NCBI GenBank assembly: GCA_023431345.1 | Contig: JAEYWK010000055.1 | Coordinates: forward strand, 1-20,835 | Direction of reading: 5' to 3' | Length of the DNA stretch: 20,835 nt | Origin: Pseudomonadota bacterium | GTDB lineage: Bacteria; Myxococcota_A; Polyangia; Polyangiales; Polyangiaceae | Shown here: in pieces, positions 7,454 to 15,417 of the stretch | Numbering within the stretch: position 1 is the first letter of the stretch | Layout of the letters: each line of letters starts with the position of its first letter | Notes under the pieces: model-generated | Told to the model about the DNA's origin: nothing | The model's database searches: none | Seen by the model: only the letters and a program-made list of their open reading frames with translations | Made by a program: the position numbers and the translations under genes

Positions 7454-8869
7454 ACGGCGCAGGGAGCGCTGGCGCGTTACAGCTACGGCGAGCGCGAGCG
7501 CTGCAAGCTCCCAGGGCGTGGTGTGGCTTCTCTGGCTTGGCGCGAAGGTGCAGCCGCCTGTCTCCGAGCTTTCGGAGCGCGAGCTTGGCCCCGCTGCCGC
7601 TGCGCCACCGCTCGAGCTGGCTCCGACTCCTGCCGCGGCGGCGCCCTGTGCCGCTGACCCCGCGTCGTTGGTGCTGCCCGTCGCGCCGCCACCGGGGCTC
7701 CGGTAATCGGCGCTTCGATACACCCGAACCGAGTCCATGTTGGGACCGTTCGAAGAGCCGAAGGCGAGGGTGCCCCCTTGGAAGGCCCAGCTCGTCAGCT
7801 CGGACGGGCCGAGGTCCGGGAAACGCAGCTGCTGCGCGGCGTGCCAGCCCTCGTCCGTTCGCTGGAAGGCGTAGGCGTTGAAGGCGCGAGGCTCGTTCGT
7901 GCGCGCACCGAACCAGGCTGTGTCGCCCTCGAACGCGAGGTCGTCCGGAAATGAGGCTTCGCCCTCCACGCTGAGCTCGCGCTCGAGCGTCCATTGCTCA
8001 CCGAGCCGCTGATAGATGAGGGCCTTACCGATCGATGTCGACTGATACACGGGCGGCGCGTTCACGATCAGCGTGCCTTTGCTCACGCCGACCGCAGCAC
8101 CGAACCAGCTCGAAGCCGGATCGTCTCCCGTGAGCTTCCCATCCTGGACGAACGCCTCGCCGGCCAACGAGAACGTGTACACGCCCGTGCGCGTCGGCCC
8201 CAAGAAATTGCCGGGAGCGGAGACGGCCAAGCGCTCTCCGTCGAATGCGACGGAGTAACCGAAGAAGTCTCCCTCCTGCGCGTCATCGGCCGTGAGCACC
8301 TGAGCTTCCGCCCACGCTCCCGCCTGCCGGCGATAGACGAGCACCCTTCCTGTGCCCAGGCGAGGCGCGGCGATGAAGGCAAGATCCCCCCGTAGCGCCA
8401 AGCGGTGACCGAAGGCTTCATTCACGAGCCCCTGAATCCGCAGCTTCTCGGTCCAAACCCCCGCGTCCTTCTCGAAGAACCACACCAGGCCGCCATCGAT
8501 GGCCCCGTTCGAGATCAGCGCGCGGTCGCCATCGAGCGCGATGGTCGAGCCGAACGCCATGTCTGAGTCGACCGAGCTCTTGAGCAAGGCGACCTCTGAC
8601 CAGCCCGCATCGGAGAAAACGTGCACCGCGCCGCTGTATTCGTTTGCGCCAGCTTCGTTCTTCGCGCCGACGAACAGCGTGCCGCCGCTGATGGCGAGAC
8701 CGCTCCCGAATCGGCTCATGTCCCCCGGTGGCGCCTGGGCATGCGTCAACGTCGTGACCAGCTCCAAGTCTTGCCCGTGAGCGAGAGAGGGTGCCGTGAG
8801 CACGAGCAGCCCGACGAACGCGGCCGCACCAGCAGCCTTGCACCTTGTCCCCAACCTCGCTCCAACCAT
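7448..8869 (-). CDS. Exported FG-GAP-like beta-propeller protein with MYXO-CTERM-like anchor
   Basis: The protein has 473 residues. MVGARLGTRCKAAGAAAFVGLLVLTAPSLAHG is a Sec signal, with cleavage likely after AHG near residue 32. The body consists of repeated units of about 50 residues with FG-GAP character, such as SRFGSGLAISGGTLFVGAKN, DMAFGSTIALDGDRALISN, NEAFGHRLALRGDLAFIAA and DFFGYSVAFDGERLAVSAP, enough for a seven-bladed propeller. A low-complexity Ala/Gly/Ser linker (about 390-435) leads to GGCTFAPSQRS (Cys440), a hydrophobic WELAALALAVAV and a terminal Arg cluster (RQRSLRRG). That order, a Gly-Cys motif, membrane helix and basic tail, matches MYXO-CTERM signals cut by myxosortase, so the protein is likely lipid-anchored at the cell surface. 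The start is uncertain because no ribosome-binding site is seen before the ATG at 8867-8869. The function of the propeller is unknown. Confidence 0.85.
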   Translation of the reverse strand: MVGARLGTRCKAAGAAAFVGLLVLTAPSLAHGQDLELVTTLTHAQAPPGDMSRFGSGLAISGGTLFVGAKNEAGANEYSGAVHVFSDAGWSEVALLKSSVDSDMAFGSTIALDGDRALISNGAIDGGLVWFFEKDAGVWTEKLRIQGLVNEAFGHRLALRGDLAFIAAPRLGTGRVLVYRRQAGAWAEAQVLTADDAQEGDFFGYSVAFDGERLAVSAPGNFLGPTRTGVYTFSLAGEAFVQDGKLTGDDPASSWFGAAVGVSKGTLIVNAPPVYQSTSIGKALIYQRLGEQWTLERELSVEGEASFPDDLAFEGDTAWFGARTNEPRAFNAYAFQRTDEGWHAAQQLRFPDLGPSELTSWAFQGGTLAFGSSNGPNMDSVRVYRSADYRSPGGGATGSTNDAGSAAQGAAAAGVGASSSGGAAAAGPSSRSESSETGGCTFAPSQRSHTTPWELAALALAVAVTRQRSLRRG

Positions 8870-9179
8870 GCAAACAGGCTATCGAAGCTCCCTCGGCCTC
8901 ACAACTCGGTCGACCGACGGACTCGGATCAGTGCCGGCTCCCTGTTTGCACCACCCCTCGCTGTCGCCCCACGGCCGCCTCCATCCGTCTCCACACTCGG
9001 CGGGCTCCACACCTCGGGCCAGCGAGAAGAAGCGGACCCCCCCGGGGGGCCGCGCGTCCCGAGCGGGTCGAAACGCGCCAAAATCCACCATCCTCCGGTG
9101 CCATGCGGTGAGACAGGGGGATCTGTCGCGGAAACAGCTGCCTCCTCGCAAGAAGATGACAGGATTTCGCCTCCTGCGC
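8870..9179. other. Intergenic region between divergent surface-protein genes
   Basis: About 310 nt lie between the start of the propeller gene and the leader of the esterase gene. It presumably holds two divergent promoters, but no convincing hexamer pairs stand out. A 12-bp palindrome of six C then six G occurs at 9038-9049. All long open frames here have shadow-like composition. Confidence 0.5.
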
Positions 9180-9199
9180 TCACTACTCGTAGGTGAATC
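9180..9199 (+). repeat. Second copy of the 20-bp leader motif
   Basis: It matches 2290-2309 at 19 of 20 positions, including the TAGGTGAATC part. Here the motif spans the GTG start of the esterase lipoprotein at 9193 rather than ending just before an ATG. Either the motif is a conserved promoter or leader element, or the two genes acquired related 5' ends. Confidence 0.5.
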
Positions 9200-10443
9200 G
9201 CTTACACCACATTCGAGGCTTGGCCATGGCATGCGGTCTGTTGGGGAGCACGATCGCTTGCTCCTCCGATACGGACCTCCCGGATGGTGCCGGGGGCGGC
9301 GGAAATAGCAACGGTGGAGCCGGGGCGCCCGCTGCTGGTGCGGGCAACGGTCCGGGCGGCAGCCCGACCGGCGGCTCCGGCGCAGGGGCGGCTGGCGGCG
9401 GAGCTGGTGGGTCGGCCACCGCGGGCTCGGCAGGCTCCGCGACGGCCGGCGCCGGTGGTAGCGCCGCGGGCGACGGCGGTAGCGCAGGCGCTTCCGGCGG
9501 CGGAGCAGGCGGCGGCGGAGCAGGCGGCGGCGGAGCAAGCGGTGGAGGCGCGGGCGGCGCAGGCGCAGGTGGAGGTGGTGCGGGCGGCGCTGGCGGTGCT
9601 GGCAGCGTCGATCGTTCGGCCGGTTGCGGCATGACCGCGCCCGCGCGCCCCGATCCCCGCACGCAGCAGACCGCGATGGTGGGAGGCGTGACTCGCTACT
9701 ACCTCATCCACGTTCCGGAGAACTACGACTCGAGCAAGCCGCTGTCACTCGTGTTCGGCATCCACGGCCTCAACATGAACAACGTCTGGGCCGCGCATGA
9801 TCAGAGCGGGTTCCAGCTCGCGCAAGCGACGAACAACCAAGCGATCCTGGTCTATCCGCAAGGGTTGCCGGCCAACGGTCAGTCGCAGCCGCCGAGCACG
9901 CAATCACAGTGGGGCACGGCAGACTCGAACTGGGGCGGCCCGCCTCCGAACGCCAACGCGCAGCGCATCATGGGGGACCTCGCGTTCTTCGACGCCATGC
10001 TCGAGAAGGTGCAGTCGACGTATTGCATCGACAAGAAGCGCATCTACGCCGTCGGCTTTAGCCAGGGCGGCTTCATGACCAACACGCTCGGTTGCGAGCG
10101 CGCGTCGGTGTTCAAGGGGCTCGCGCCGGTCGCGGGCTGGGGCCCCAACGCGTCGGCTCCGACGTGCAGCAACGCCAGCGCCTCTCAGCCGCTGCTGCAG
10201 ACTCAAGGCACCACCGACGGGACCGTCAAGCCCGACCTCGGCGAGACCACGCGTGACTTCTGGCGTGGCCGCAATGGCTGCCAAACCACCTCGCAACCTT
10301 CGGCGACGTTCGGTCAAGGCTGCATCGAGTACCAAGGGTGCGCCGCCGGCAAGCCGGTCGTTTACTGCACGCACGGTGGTGGCCACAGCGTCCCGTCCGG
10401 CGCCGGCGCGCGCGCGTGGAAGTTCTTCGAGTCACTCAACTAA
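9193..10443 (+). CDS. CE1/PHB-depolymerase-like esterase lipoprotein with long Gly/Ala linker
   Basis: The protein has 416 residues from the GTG at 9193. A signal with basic start and hydrophobic GLAMACGLLGSTIAC puts the lipid Cys at 23. An ATG at 9226 has a GAGG ribosome-binding site but would remove the basic n-region, so the GTG is preferred. Residues 33-137 are almost pure Gly/Ala/Ser, a flexible surface tether. The catalytic domain (about 140-416) is an alpha/beta hydrolase of the feruloyl-esterase/PHB depolymerase group. It has LIHVPENYDSSKPLSLVFGI and HG at 191-192, the nucleophile elbow GFSQGG with Ser290, the probable acid Asp342 in TTDGTV, and the probable base His398 in HGGGHSVP. 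Several cysteines (145, 279, 301, 325, 363, 377, 383, 392) could form disulfides. Expected activity is hydrolysis of ester bonds in polysaccharide side chains or polyesters outside the cell; the substrate is not determinable. A strong terminator follows. Confidence 0.9.
   Translation: MNRLHHIRGLAMACGLLGSTIACSSDTDLPDGAGGGGNSNGGAGAPAAGAGNGPGGSPTGGSGAGAAGGGAGGSATAGSAGSATAGAGGSAAGDGGSAGASGGGAGGGGAGGGGASGGGAGGAGAGGGGAGGAGGAGSVDRSAGCGMTAPARPDPRTQQTAMVGGVTRYYLIHVPENYDSSKPLSLVFGIHGLNMNNVWAAHDQSGFQLAQATNNQAILVYPQGLPANGQSQPPSTQSQWGTADSNWGGPPPNANAQRIMGDLAFFDAMLEKVQSTYCIDKKRIYAVGFSQGGFMTNTLGCERASVFKGLAPVAGWGPNASAPTCSNASASQPLLQTQGTTDGTVKPDLGETTRDFWRGRNGCQTTSQPSATFGQGCIEYQGCAAGKPVVYCTHGGGHSVPSGAGARAWKFFESLN
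9290..9605 (+). repeat. Low-complexity Gly/Ala-coding repeat tract with perfect 15-bp copies
   Basis: This tract encodes the lipoprotein linker and is built from GGC/GCA/GGA codons. Two perfect 15-bp copies of GGCGGCGGCGGAGCA sit at 9508-9522 and 9523-9537, with a 12-bp partial copy just before. Such tracts change length readily and vary between strains. Confidence 0.75.
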
Positions 10444-10452
10444 GCACGAAAA

Positions 10453-10514
10453 CAGCTCCGTAGCGCGATGACTCCGGGGGCAACTATCACCCCAGGGGGC
10501 GTCGCGCGGAGCTG
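10453..10514 (+). other. Long interrupted hairpin after the esterase gene
   Basis: CAGCTCCG (10453-10460) pairs with CGGAGCTG (10507-10514). After a 3-nt bulge CGCGA (10464-10468) pairs with TCGCG (10502-10506), and an inner GGGG/CCCC stem (about 10477-10480 with 10490-10493) closes the top. It lies 10 nt past the stop codon at 10441-10443. It could protect the 3' end of the message or assist termination. Confidence 0.45.
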
Positions 10515-10540
10515 CGGGAGTGCTCTTCGCGACCTCGCCC

Positions 10541-10587
10541 GCTCCTTCGCGCGCGCTATCCGCGCGAAGGAGCTCGGCTTTCTTTCC
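10541..10587 (+). terminator. Intrinsic terminator after the esterase gene
   Basis: A perfect 13-bp stem (10541-10553 with 10561-10573, arms GCTCCTTCGCGCG and CGCGCGAAGGAGC) closes a 7-nt loop. It is followed by a T-rich run, TCGGCTTTCTTTCC. It sits 100 nt after the esterase stop and about 47 nt before the next gene, isolating the two. Confidence 0.7.
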
Positions 10588-10633
10588 TAGCGTGCAACCG
10601 CGGCCAATCTGGGTGATTCTGGGGCCGGCGGTG

Positions 10634-13600
10634 ATGATGATGCTCGGAAACATCGGGGCTAGTTGGCGTGTCGTGGTGCTGGGTTTCAGCGTGGCGCTGA
10701 GCTCGCTCGTGTCCGCGTGCGGAAGCGATCCGGGCAAGCGATCCGCGCGCGGCTGTTCCGTCGAGTGCCCCGACGGCAGCTTCTGTGACGAGGAAACCGA
10801 CTCGTGCATTGTCGCAGCCCCCTCAGAGGGCGGCGCAGGCGGCGCGGTGGCGACCGTTGACGCGGGCGCCGGCGGTGAGATGAGCGAGCCAGCTCCGTCC
10901 GAGGGCGGGGCAGGGGGTCAGCCTGACGACGAGCAAGACCGCGTGGCCCCGAGCCTCGCGATCACCGGGCCCAGCGACGGCGACGTGCTCGGCCCCGACG
11001 TCTCGTTCGAGTTCGAAGCCGACGAACCGGCGACGTACCGCTGCTTCTTGAACGACGAACCCGTCGAGCCCTGCGAGCCTGGAATGACGCTCACCGACTT
11101 GGTGAGCGGGGAGCACACCTTCAGCGTGCTGGCCATCGACCTGGACGGCAACGAATCCGAGCTCGTCGACGTGACGTTCGTGGTGAACCGCGCTCCCACG
11201 ATCGGCGCCATCGAGGCCATCGTGACGCCGGAAGACATCAGCACCGGCGCGCTGCCCTTTACCATCGACGACGTCGACAACGAGGCCGAGGAGCTGACCG
11301 TGAGCGCGACGCTCGACGGCGAGCTGCCTATTCCGGCCTCGGGCGTGACGCTGGGGGGGAGCGGCGCGCAGCGCACGATCACCTTGAATCCTGCCCCCAA
11401 CGCCTTCGGGGAAGCGGTCTTGACTCTCGTGGTGTCGGACGGTTTCGTCAGCACCGCCCAGCAGGTAGCCGTCACGGTCACGCCCGTGAACGACCCGCCG
11501 AAGATCGAGAACGTCGCCGACCAGCGGGTCGCCGAGCATTCGGTGCTGGGTCCGGTGACGTTTCACGTGAGCGACGTCGATACGCCTGCCGAGGCGTTGA
11601 TCGTCACCGCGGTGTCGGGCAACACGACGCGCATCCCGCAGAACAACATCGTGCTCGGCGGTAGCGGCGGCGCGCGCACGTTCACCATCACGCCCGCCCC
11701 CCAACAGTCCGGCACCGCGACCGTGACGCTCACGGTCAGCGACGGCGAGCTCAGCGCTTCGGACCCCTTCGTGGTCACGCTGGCGTCGACCGACGACGCA
11801 CCCACCATCTCGGCCATCGCCAACCAAACCACGCCCGAGGACACGTCCAAAACCGTCAACTTCACGGTCGACGACCCGGACACGGCGCTCTCTTCGCTCG
11901 TTCCGAGCGCGAGCTTCGACGCTGGCGGCATCGTGCAGAGCGTGACCTTCAGCGGCTCCGGCGCGAACCGCAGCCTGACCGTTACCCCCAAGCCCAATCA
12001 GAGCGGCTCCGCTCTGATCAGCGTCACCATCTCCGACGCGAGCGGTGGCGTCTCGACCTCGTTCACGCTCACCGTGACGCCGGTGAACGACGCGCCGACC
12101 GTGCGTGCTCCCGCCAACCAAACCATCGATGAAGACGCGGCTACGGGTCCGCTCTCCTTCTCCGTGGCCGATGTCGACTCGGGCTTGCTCACGGTCACGG
12201 CCACGTCCAGCAACACCGCGATCATTCCCAACGCCAACATCGTCGTGGCGCCCGCGACGGGTGCGCCCGGCACCCGCAGCGTGACCGTCACGCCCGCCGC
12301 GAACCGCAACGGCGGTCCCGTCACCATCACGCTGAGCGCGAGCGATGGCTCGCTCGTCGGTACGGGGACTTTCACGGTAACGGTCACCCCCAAGAACGAC
12401 GCTCCCACCATCGCGGGCCCCGCCAACCAAACGATCGACGAGGATACGTCGACCGCAGCGCTCGGCTTCTCGGTCGCCGACATCGACTCAGCGCCGCTGC
12501 TGGTCACCGCCAGCTCCAGCAACACGACCCTCATTCCCACGGCGAACGTCGTCATCGCTCCCGCTTCGGGGGCGCCTGGCAATCGCACCGTCCGGGTGAC
12601 GCCAGCGGCGAACGCTCACGGCGGCCCCGTGACCATCACCCTGCAAGTGAGCGACGGCGCCCTCAGCGCTAGCGACACCTTCACGGTGACGGTGTTGCCC
12701 GTGAACGACCCACCCACCATCTCGGACCTCGCGAACAGGACGGTGGAGCCCGACACCTCGACCGGCAGCATCGCCTTCACGGTGGCAGATCCCGACGGCG
12801 ACACGCTCAGCGTGACGGCGTCTTCGAGCGTCACGCGCGTCGCCCCGAACGCGAACCTCACGCTCGGGGGCAGCGGCAACAACCGCACCCTGAGCGCGCT
12901 GCCCGGCGCCAATCAGGGCGGCACCTCGACGATTACGCTGCAGGTGAGCGACGGCAAGGGCGGCACTGCCTCGGACAGCTTCGTGCTGTCGGTGAAAGTC
13001 CGGCTCACGGGCGTCGCCAGCGGTAGCGGCAGCGTGACCGCGTCAGGAACGGGCTGCCCCGGCGGCACCGCGACCTGCGCGGCCCTGCCCGGCGCGGGCA
13101 CGGTCACGTTCGTAGCGACGCCGCAAGCCGGCGCCGTGTTCACGGGCTGGAGCGGCGCGTGCTCCGGCACGGGCAACGGCGTCGTGAACCCCATCCCGAC
13201 CGCGGGCGTGACTTGCACGGCGAGCTTCAGCAACCTGTGGGCGCGCCTCTTCTACACTCCCGACGACGCCGCCAAGCAGGTCGATACGAACGCGGTCGGG
13301 GTCATCGAAACCGCCTCCGCCATTCGCTATTTCGCCAACCGCGTCGCCGGCAGTAGCACCAGCGTCGTGTGGGACGCCGAGCCGCTCACGGGCAAGGTCG
13401 TCACGGGCACGGCCTTCGAGCTCATGGCCGCCGACGGCACGAATCTACCCGGTGTCGACCTCGCCGCCGATCCTGCCTCCGCCACTGGCAGCGTCGCGCT
13501 GGTCAACGCCTCGGGGCGCTCCGCGCTGCTCTGGCTCGATGGCAGCAACAAGCTGAGCAGGTCATCGCTCTACCCATCGCTGAGCGCCAGCGACAGCAAC

Positions 13601-14566
13601 TCTCCGGCGGGCTTGCTCCGCGATCTCTCGGGTGGCCTCGCTTTCGTCGAGTCGAGTCACAACACGAGCCCGGTCGCCGTCTTTCCGACCTACGCCCAGC
13701 TGGTACGCGTCGACGCGGTGGGCGCTCCGCTCGGGGCGACGCGCTACCTCGAGGCCCTCGGCTCCGAATGCGCGAAGCCGAGCCCGAGCAACTACCTGGC
13801 GCCGCGGGCGCTGGCTCAGAACAGCGAGGGCAACTACCTCGTCGCTGCCATCACGTACCAAACTGATCCGATCCGGTACCGCCTCAACCTCACCCTGTTC
13901 GACAAGGAGGGCATCCCGCTGTGGGGCCGCCGCATCGTGCCCACTGACCTCAACTCCCACATCATCCCGATGGCGGTGACGGCGAACGGCAGCTCCTTCG
14001 TGGTGACGGGCGCGCAGAGCGACGCGGGCGGCGGCTTCGATGCGTTTGCGCTCTCGATCACGAACGCCGGCGGCATCAGCTGGGCCAAAACCTTCGGCGC
14101 TTCGGGCACCACCGAGCTCGCTGCGCGCGGCGTGCTCGGCGGCTCGGGTCTGGTCGTGATCGGCTACGCCGCGACCAAGAACGGCAGCGACCTATTCGCG
14201 GGCTCGCTCAGCGCGGATGGGGCCTCGCTGAAGGGCTACCTGTACGGCGGCGCGGGCGACGACACCGGCCTCGCCATCGCGCGCTCTGCCACCGGCTTCA
14301 ACCTGTTTGGCGGCTCCGCGAGCTCGTTCGGCCAGGCGAGGCCAGCGGGCTGGGCGCTCCGCGTCGATGCCGGGCTGAACATCCAGCTCGACATCGGCGA
14401 TGTCGCCGCTTACGCGCCCACGCTCAGCAATCAGGCTTACACGGTCACCAGCACCTGCGTCCAAGCCAACAGCGGTGTTTACGCGACGTTCACGCCGAGG
14501 CGCGAAGCCTTCTCGGTCAGCGCCGCGGCCGTCTCCGTGGGCGGTCCCTACCAAGCTAGCCCCTGA
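10634..14566 (+). CDS. Giant surface lipoprotein with six cadherin-like repeats and an InlB-type repeat
   Basis: The protein has 1310 residues. Three consecutive ATGs lie at 10634-10642. GGGG at 10621-10624 favours the first, and the frame upstream to 10520 is not protein-like. The signal WRVVVLGFSVALSSLVSAC places the lipid Cys at 29. A Cys-rich motif (GCSVECPDGSFCDEETDSC) and a Gly-rich linker precede an Ig-like domain (about 105-185). Six tandem cadherin-like repeats of about 100 residues start near 186, 289, 388, 486, 589 and 692. Each opens like APTIxxxANQTxxEDTS and ends like VTVTPVNDAP. An InlB/SprB-type module (about 790-868) carries FTGWSGACSGTGNG. The final 440 residues contain propeller-like strands such as NGSSFVVTGAQSDAGGGFDAF. 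Asp-rich VxDxD loops suggest calcium binding. It is likely an adhesin or surface scaffold; no enzyme motif is seen. Long antisense frames over this gene are shadows of its repeats. Confidence 0.9.
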   Translation: MMMLGNIGASWRVVVLGFSVALSSLVSACGSDPGKRSARGCSVECPDGSFCDEETDSCIVAAPSEGGAGGAVATVDAGAGGEMSEPAPSEGGAGGQPDDEQDRVAPSLAITGPSDGDVLGPDVSFEFEADEPATYRCFLNDEPVEPCEPGMTLTDLVSGEHTFSVLAIDLDGNESELVDVTFVVNRAPTIGAIEAIVTPEDISTGALPFTIDDVDNEAEELTVSATLDGELPIPASGVTLGGSGAQRTITLNPAPNAFGEAVLTLVVSDGFVSTAQQVAVTVTPVNDPPKIENVADQRVAEHSVLGPVTFHVSDVDTPAEALIVTAVSGNTTRIPQNNIVLGGSGGARTFTITPAPQQSGTATVTLTVSDGELSASDPFVVTLASTDDAPTISAIANQTTPEDTSKTVNFTVDDPDTALSSLVPSASFDAGGIVQSVTFSGSGANRSLTVTPKPNQSGSALISVTISDASGGVSTSFTLTVTPVNDAPTVRAPANQTIDEDAATGPLSFSVADVDSGLLTVTATSSNTAIIPNANIVVAPATGAPGTRSVTVTPAANRNGGPVTITLSASDGSLVGTGTFTVTVTPKNDAPTIAGPANQTIDEDTSTAALGFSVADIDSAPLLVTASSSNTTLIPTANVVIAPASGAPGNRTVRVTPAANAHGGPVTITLQVSDGALSASDTFTVTVLPVNDPPTISDLANRTVEPDTSTGSIAFTVADPDGDTLSVTASSSVTRVAPNANLTLGGSGNNRTLSALPGANQGGTSTITLQVSDGKGGTASDSFVLSVKVRLTGVASGSGSVTASGTGCPGGTATCAALPGAGTVTFVATPQAGAVFTGWSGACSGTGNGVVNPIPTAGVTCTASFSNLWARLFYTPDDAAKQVDTNAVGVIETASAIRYFANRVAGSSTSVVWDAEPLTGKVVTGTAFELMAADGTNLPGVDLAADPASATGSVALVNASGRSALLWLDGSNKLSRSSLYPSLSASDSNSPAGLLRDLSGGLAFVESSHNTSPVAVFPTYAQLVRVDAVGAPLGATRYLEALGSECAKPSPSNYLAPRALAQNSEGNYLVAAITYQTDPIRYRLNLTLFDKEGIPLWGRRIVPTDLNSHIIPMAVTANGSSFVVTGAQSDAGGGFDAFALSITNAGGISWAKTFGASGTTELAARGVLGGSGLVVIGYAATKNGSDLFAGSLSADGASLKGYLYGGAGDDTGLAIARSATGFNLFGGSASSFGQARPAGWALRVDAGLNIQLDIGDVAAYAPTLSNQAYTVTSTCVQANSGVYATFTPRREAFSVSAAAVSVGGPYQASP

Positions 14567-14645
14567 GCGCCGGAAAATCCGAAGGCGGTCGAGCCACGCC
14601 CAGCAGCGCGGGGCGTCGGCGCGGCGCTTGCTACATCTGCAGCTC

Positions 14646-15332
14646 ATGGCGCAAAAGTCGCGGGATTATTGGGGGTGGCTCAGTCAGGTGTTGTTTTCTC
14701 GCAACAGGGGGCCTCGGTTCTGTGATGTAGCCGCACTCTTGCCGGCGCTGGCTCTACTGCTGTCTTCGGCAGCGGCGAGCGCCGAGGTGGCTGACGAGGC
14801 GCGCGACGGCGTCGGGGAGGCATCCGACAGCGCCAGCGAAGCCCGCGACGGTACAGCGGAGGTGCCGGCACGGGCCGAAAGCAAAGTCGAGGTGCTGGCG
14901 CGCATCAGCTACGCCAAGGTGTCGGTCGGCTTGATGGGCGTCGGGCTCGAAGGCGCGTACGCGCCGTCTCCCCACTACGCAGTTGGCGTCGAGCTCGGGG
15001 CGTTCGTCGTCGACAACGGAGCCGACCCTTACTACAGCGATCCGGGCACGCTCCACCGCGGCTATCACGGCTTGGCTTTCGTCGAGGGTGACTTGCTGCG
15101 CGGCATCGTGACCCCCTACGTGCGGCTCGGAGTGGGCGCCGGCAACTACGCGCGCTTCGAGGACTACGCGACTCATCACGATCCGACGCCAGCGCACATC
15201 AACTTCGTCGGACAGCTCAGCGCGGGCGTCGCTCTGCGAACGCCGGTCGTAGCACGGCTGAGCGCCGCTCCGACTCTTTACGGCTCGACCTTCGCCGTCG
15301 TCTACTCGCTCGGCCTCGGCGCGCGCTTCTAG
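14646..15332 (+). CDS. Putative outer-membrane beta-barrel-like protein
   Basis: The protein has 228 residues. The frame extends 82 codons upstream into the previous gene, so the ATG at 14646 is chosen as the first one that places a signal near the N-terminus. A GTG at 14688 would give a shorter n-region and is possible. No Shine-Dalgarno sequence decides between them. A signal (DVAALLPALALLLSSAAASA) is followed by an acidic Ala/Glu-rich segment (VADEARDGVGEASDSASEA) and then alternating polar/hydrophobic strands: ISYAKVSVGLMGVGLEGAYA, YAVGVELGAFV, IVTPYVRLGVGAGNYARF and a terminal VVYSLGLGARF ending in Phe, as in outer-membrane barrels. Eight strands would fit the length. I recognise no specific family. 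It is 79 nt after the large lipoprotein gene, with a short ACGCCC/GGGCGT hairpin between. Confidence 0.75.
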   Translation: MAQKSRDYWGWLSQVLFSRNRGPRFCDVAALLPALALLLSSAAASAEVADEARDGVGEASDSASEARDGTAEVPARAESKVEVLARISYAKVSVGLMGVGLEGAYAPSPHYAVGVELGAFVVDNGADPYYSDPGTLHRGYHGLAFVEGDLLRGIVTPYVRLGVGAGNYARFEDYATHHDPTPAHINFVGQLSAGVALRTPVVARLSAAPTLYGSTFAVVYSLGLGARF

Positions 15333-15417
15333 CGCAGCGGCGCCGAAGGTTCGCCAGTGACCGCGACTCTAACAGGTCGATGGGATGAGTCTCGCCCATC
15401 CGAGAAAGAGGAAGAGC

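Noticed and set aside
9038..9049. Palindrome of six C and six G as an operator
   Set aside because: Homopolymer symmetry is common in GC-rich intergenic DNA and no regulator or promoter context supports it.
9496..9600. CRISPR-like array
   Set aside because: The repeats are contiguous Gly/Ala codons inside an open gene, with no spacers.
10823..12430. 535-codon antisense open frame under the adhesin gene
   Set aside because: It is Arg/Gly/Asp-rich shadow coding of the cadherin-like repeats, with no domains and the sense strand clearly coding.
11176..12990. True cadherin adhesion domains of eukaryotic type
   Set aside because: The repeats follow the bacterial cadherin-like/VCBS pattern and lack the classic cadherin motif set, so only 'cadherin-like' is claimed.
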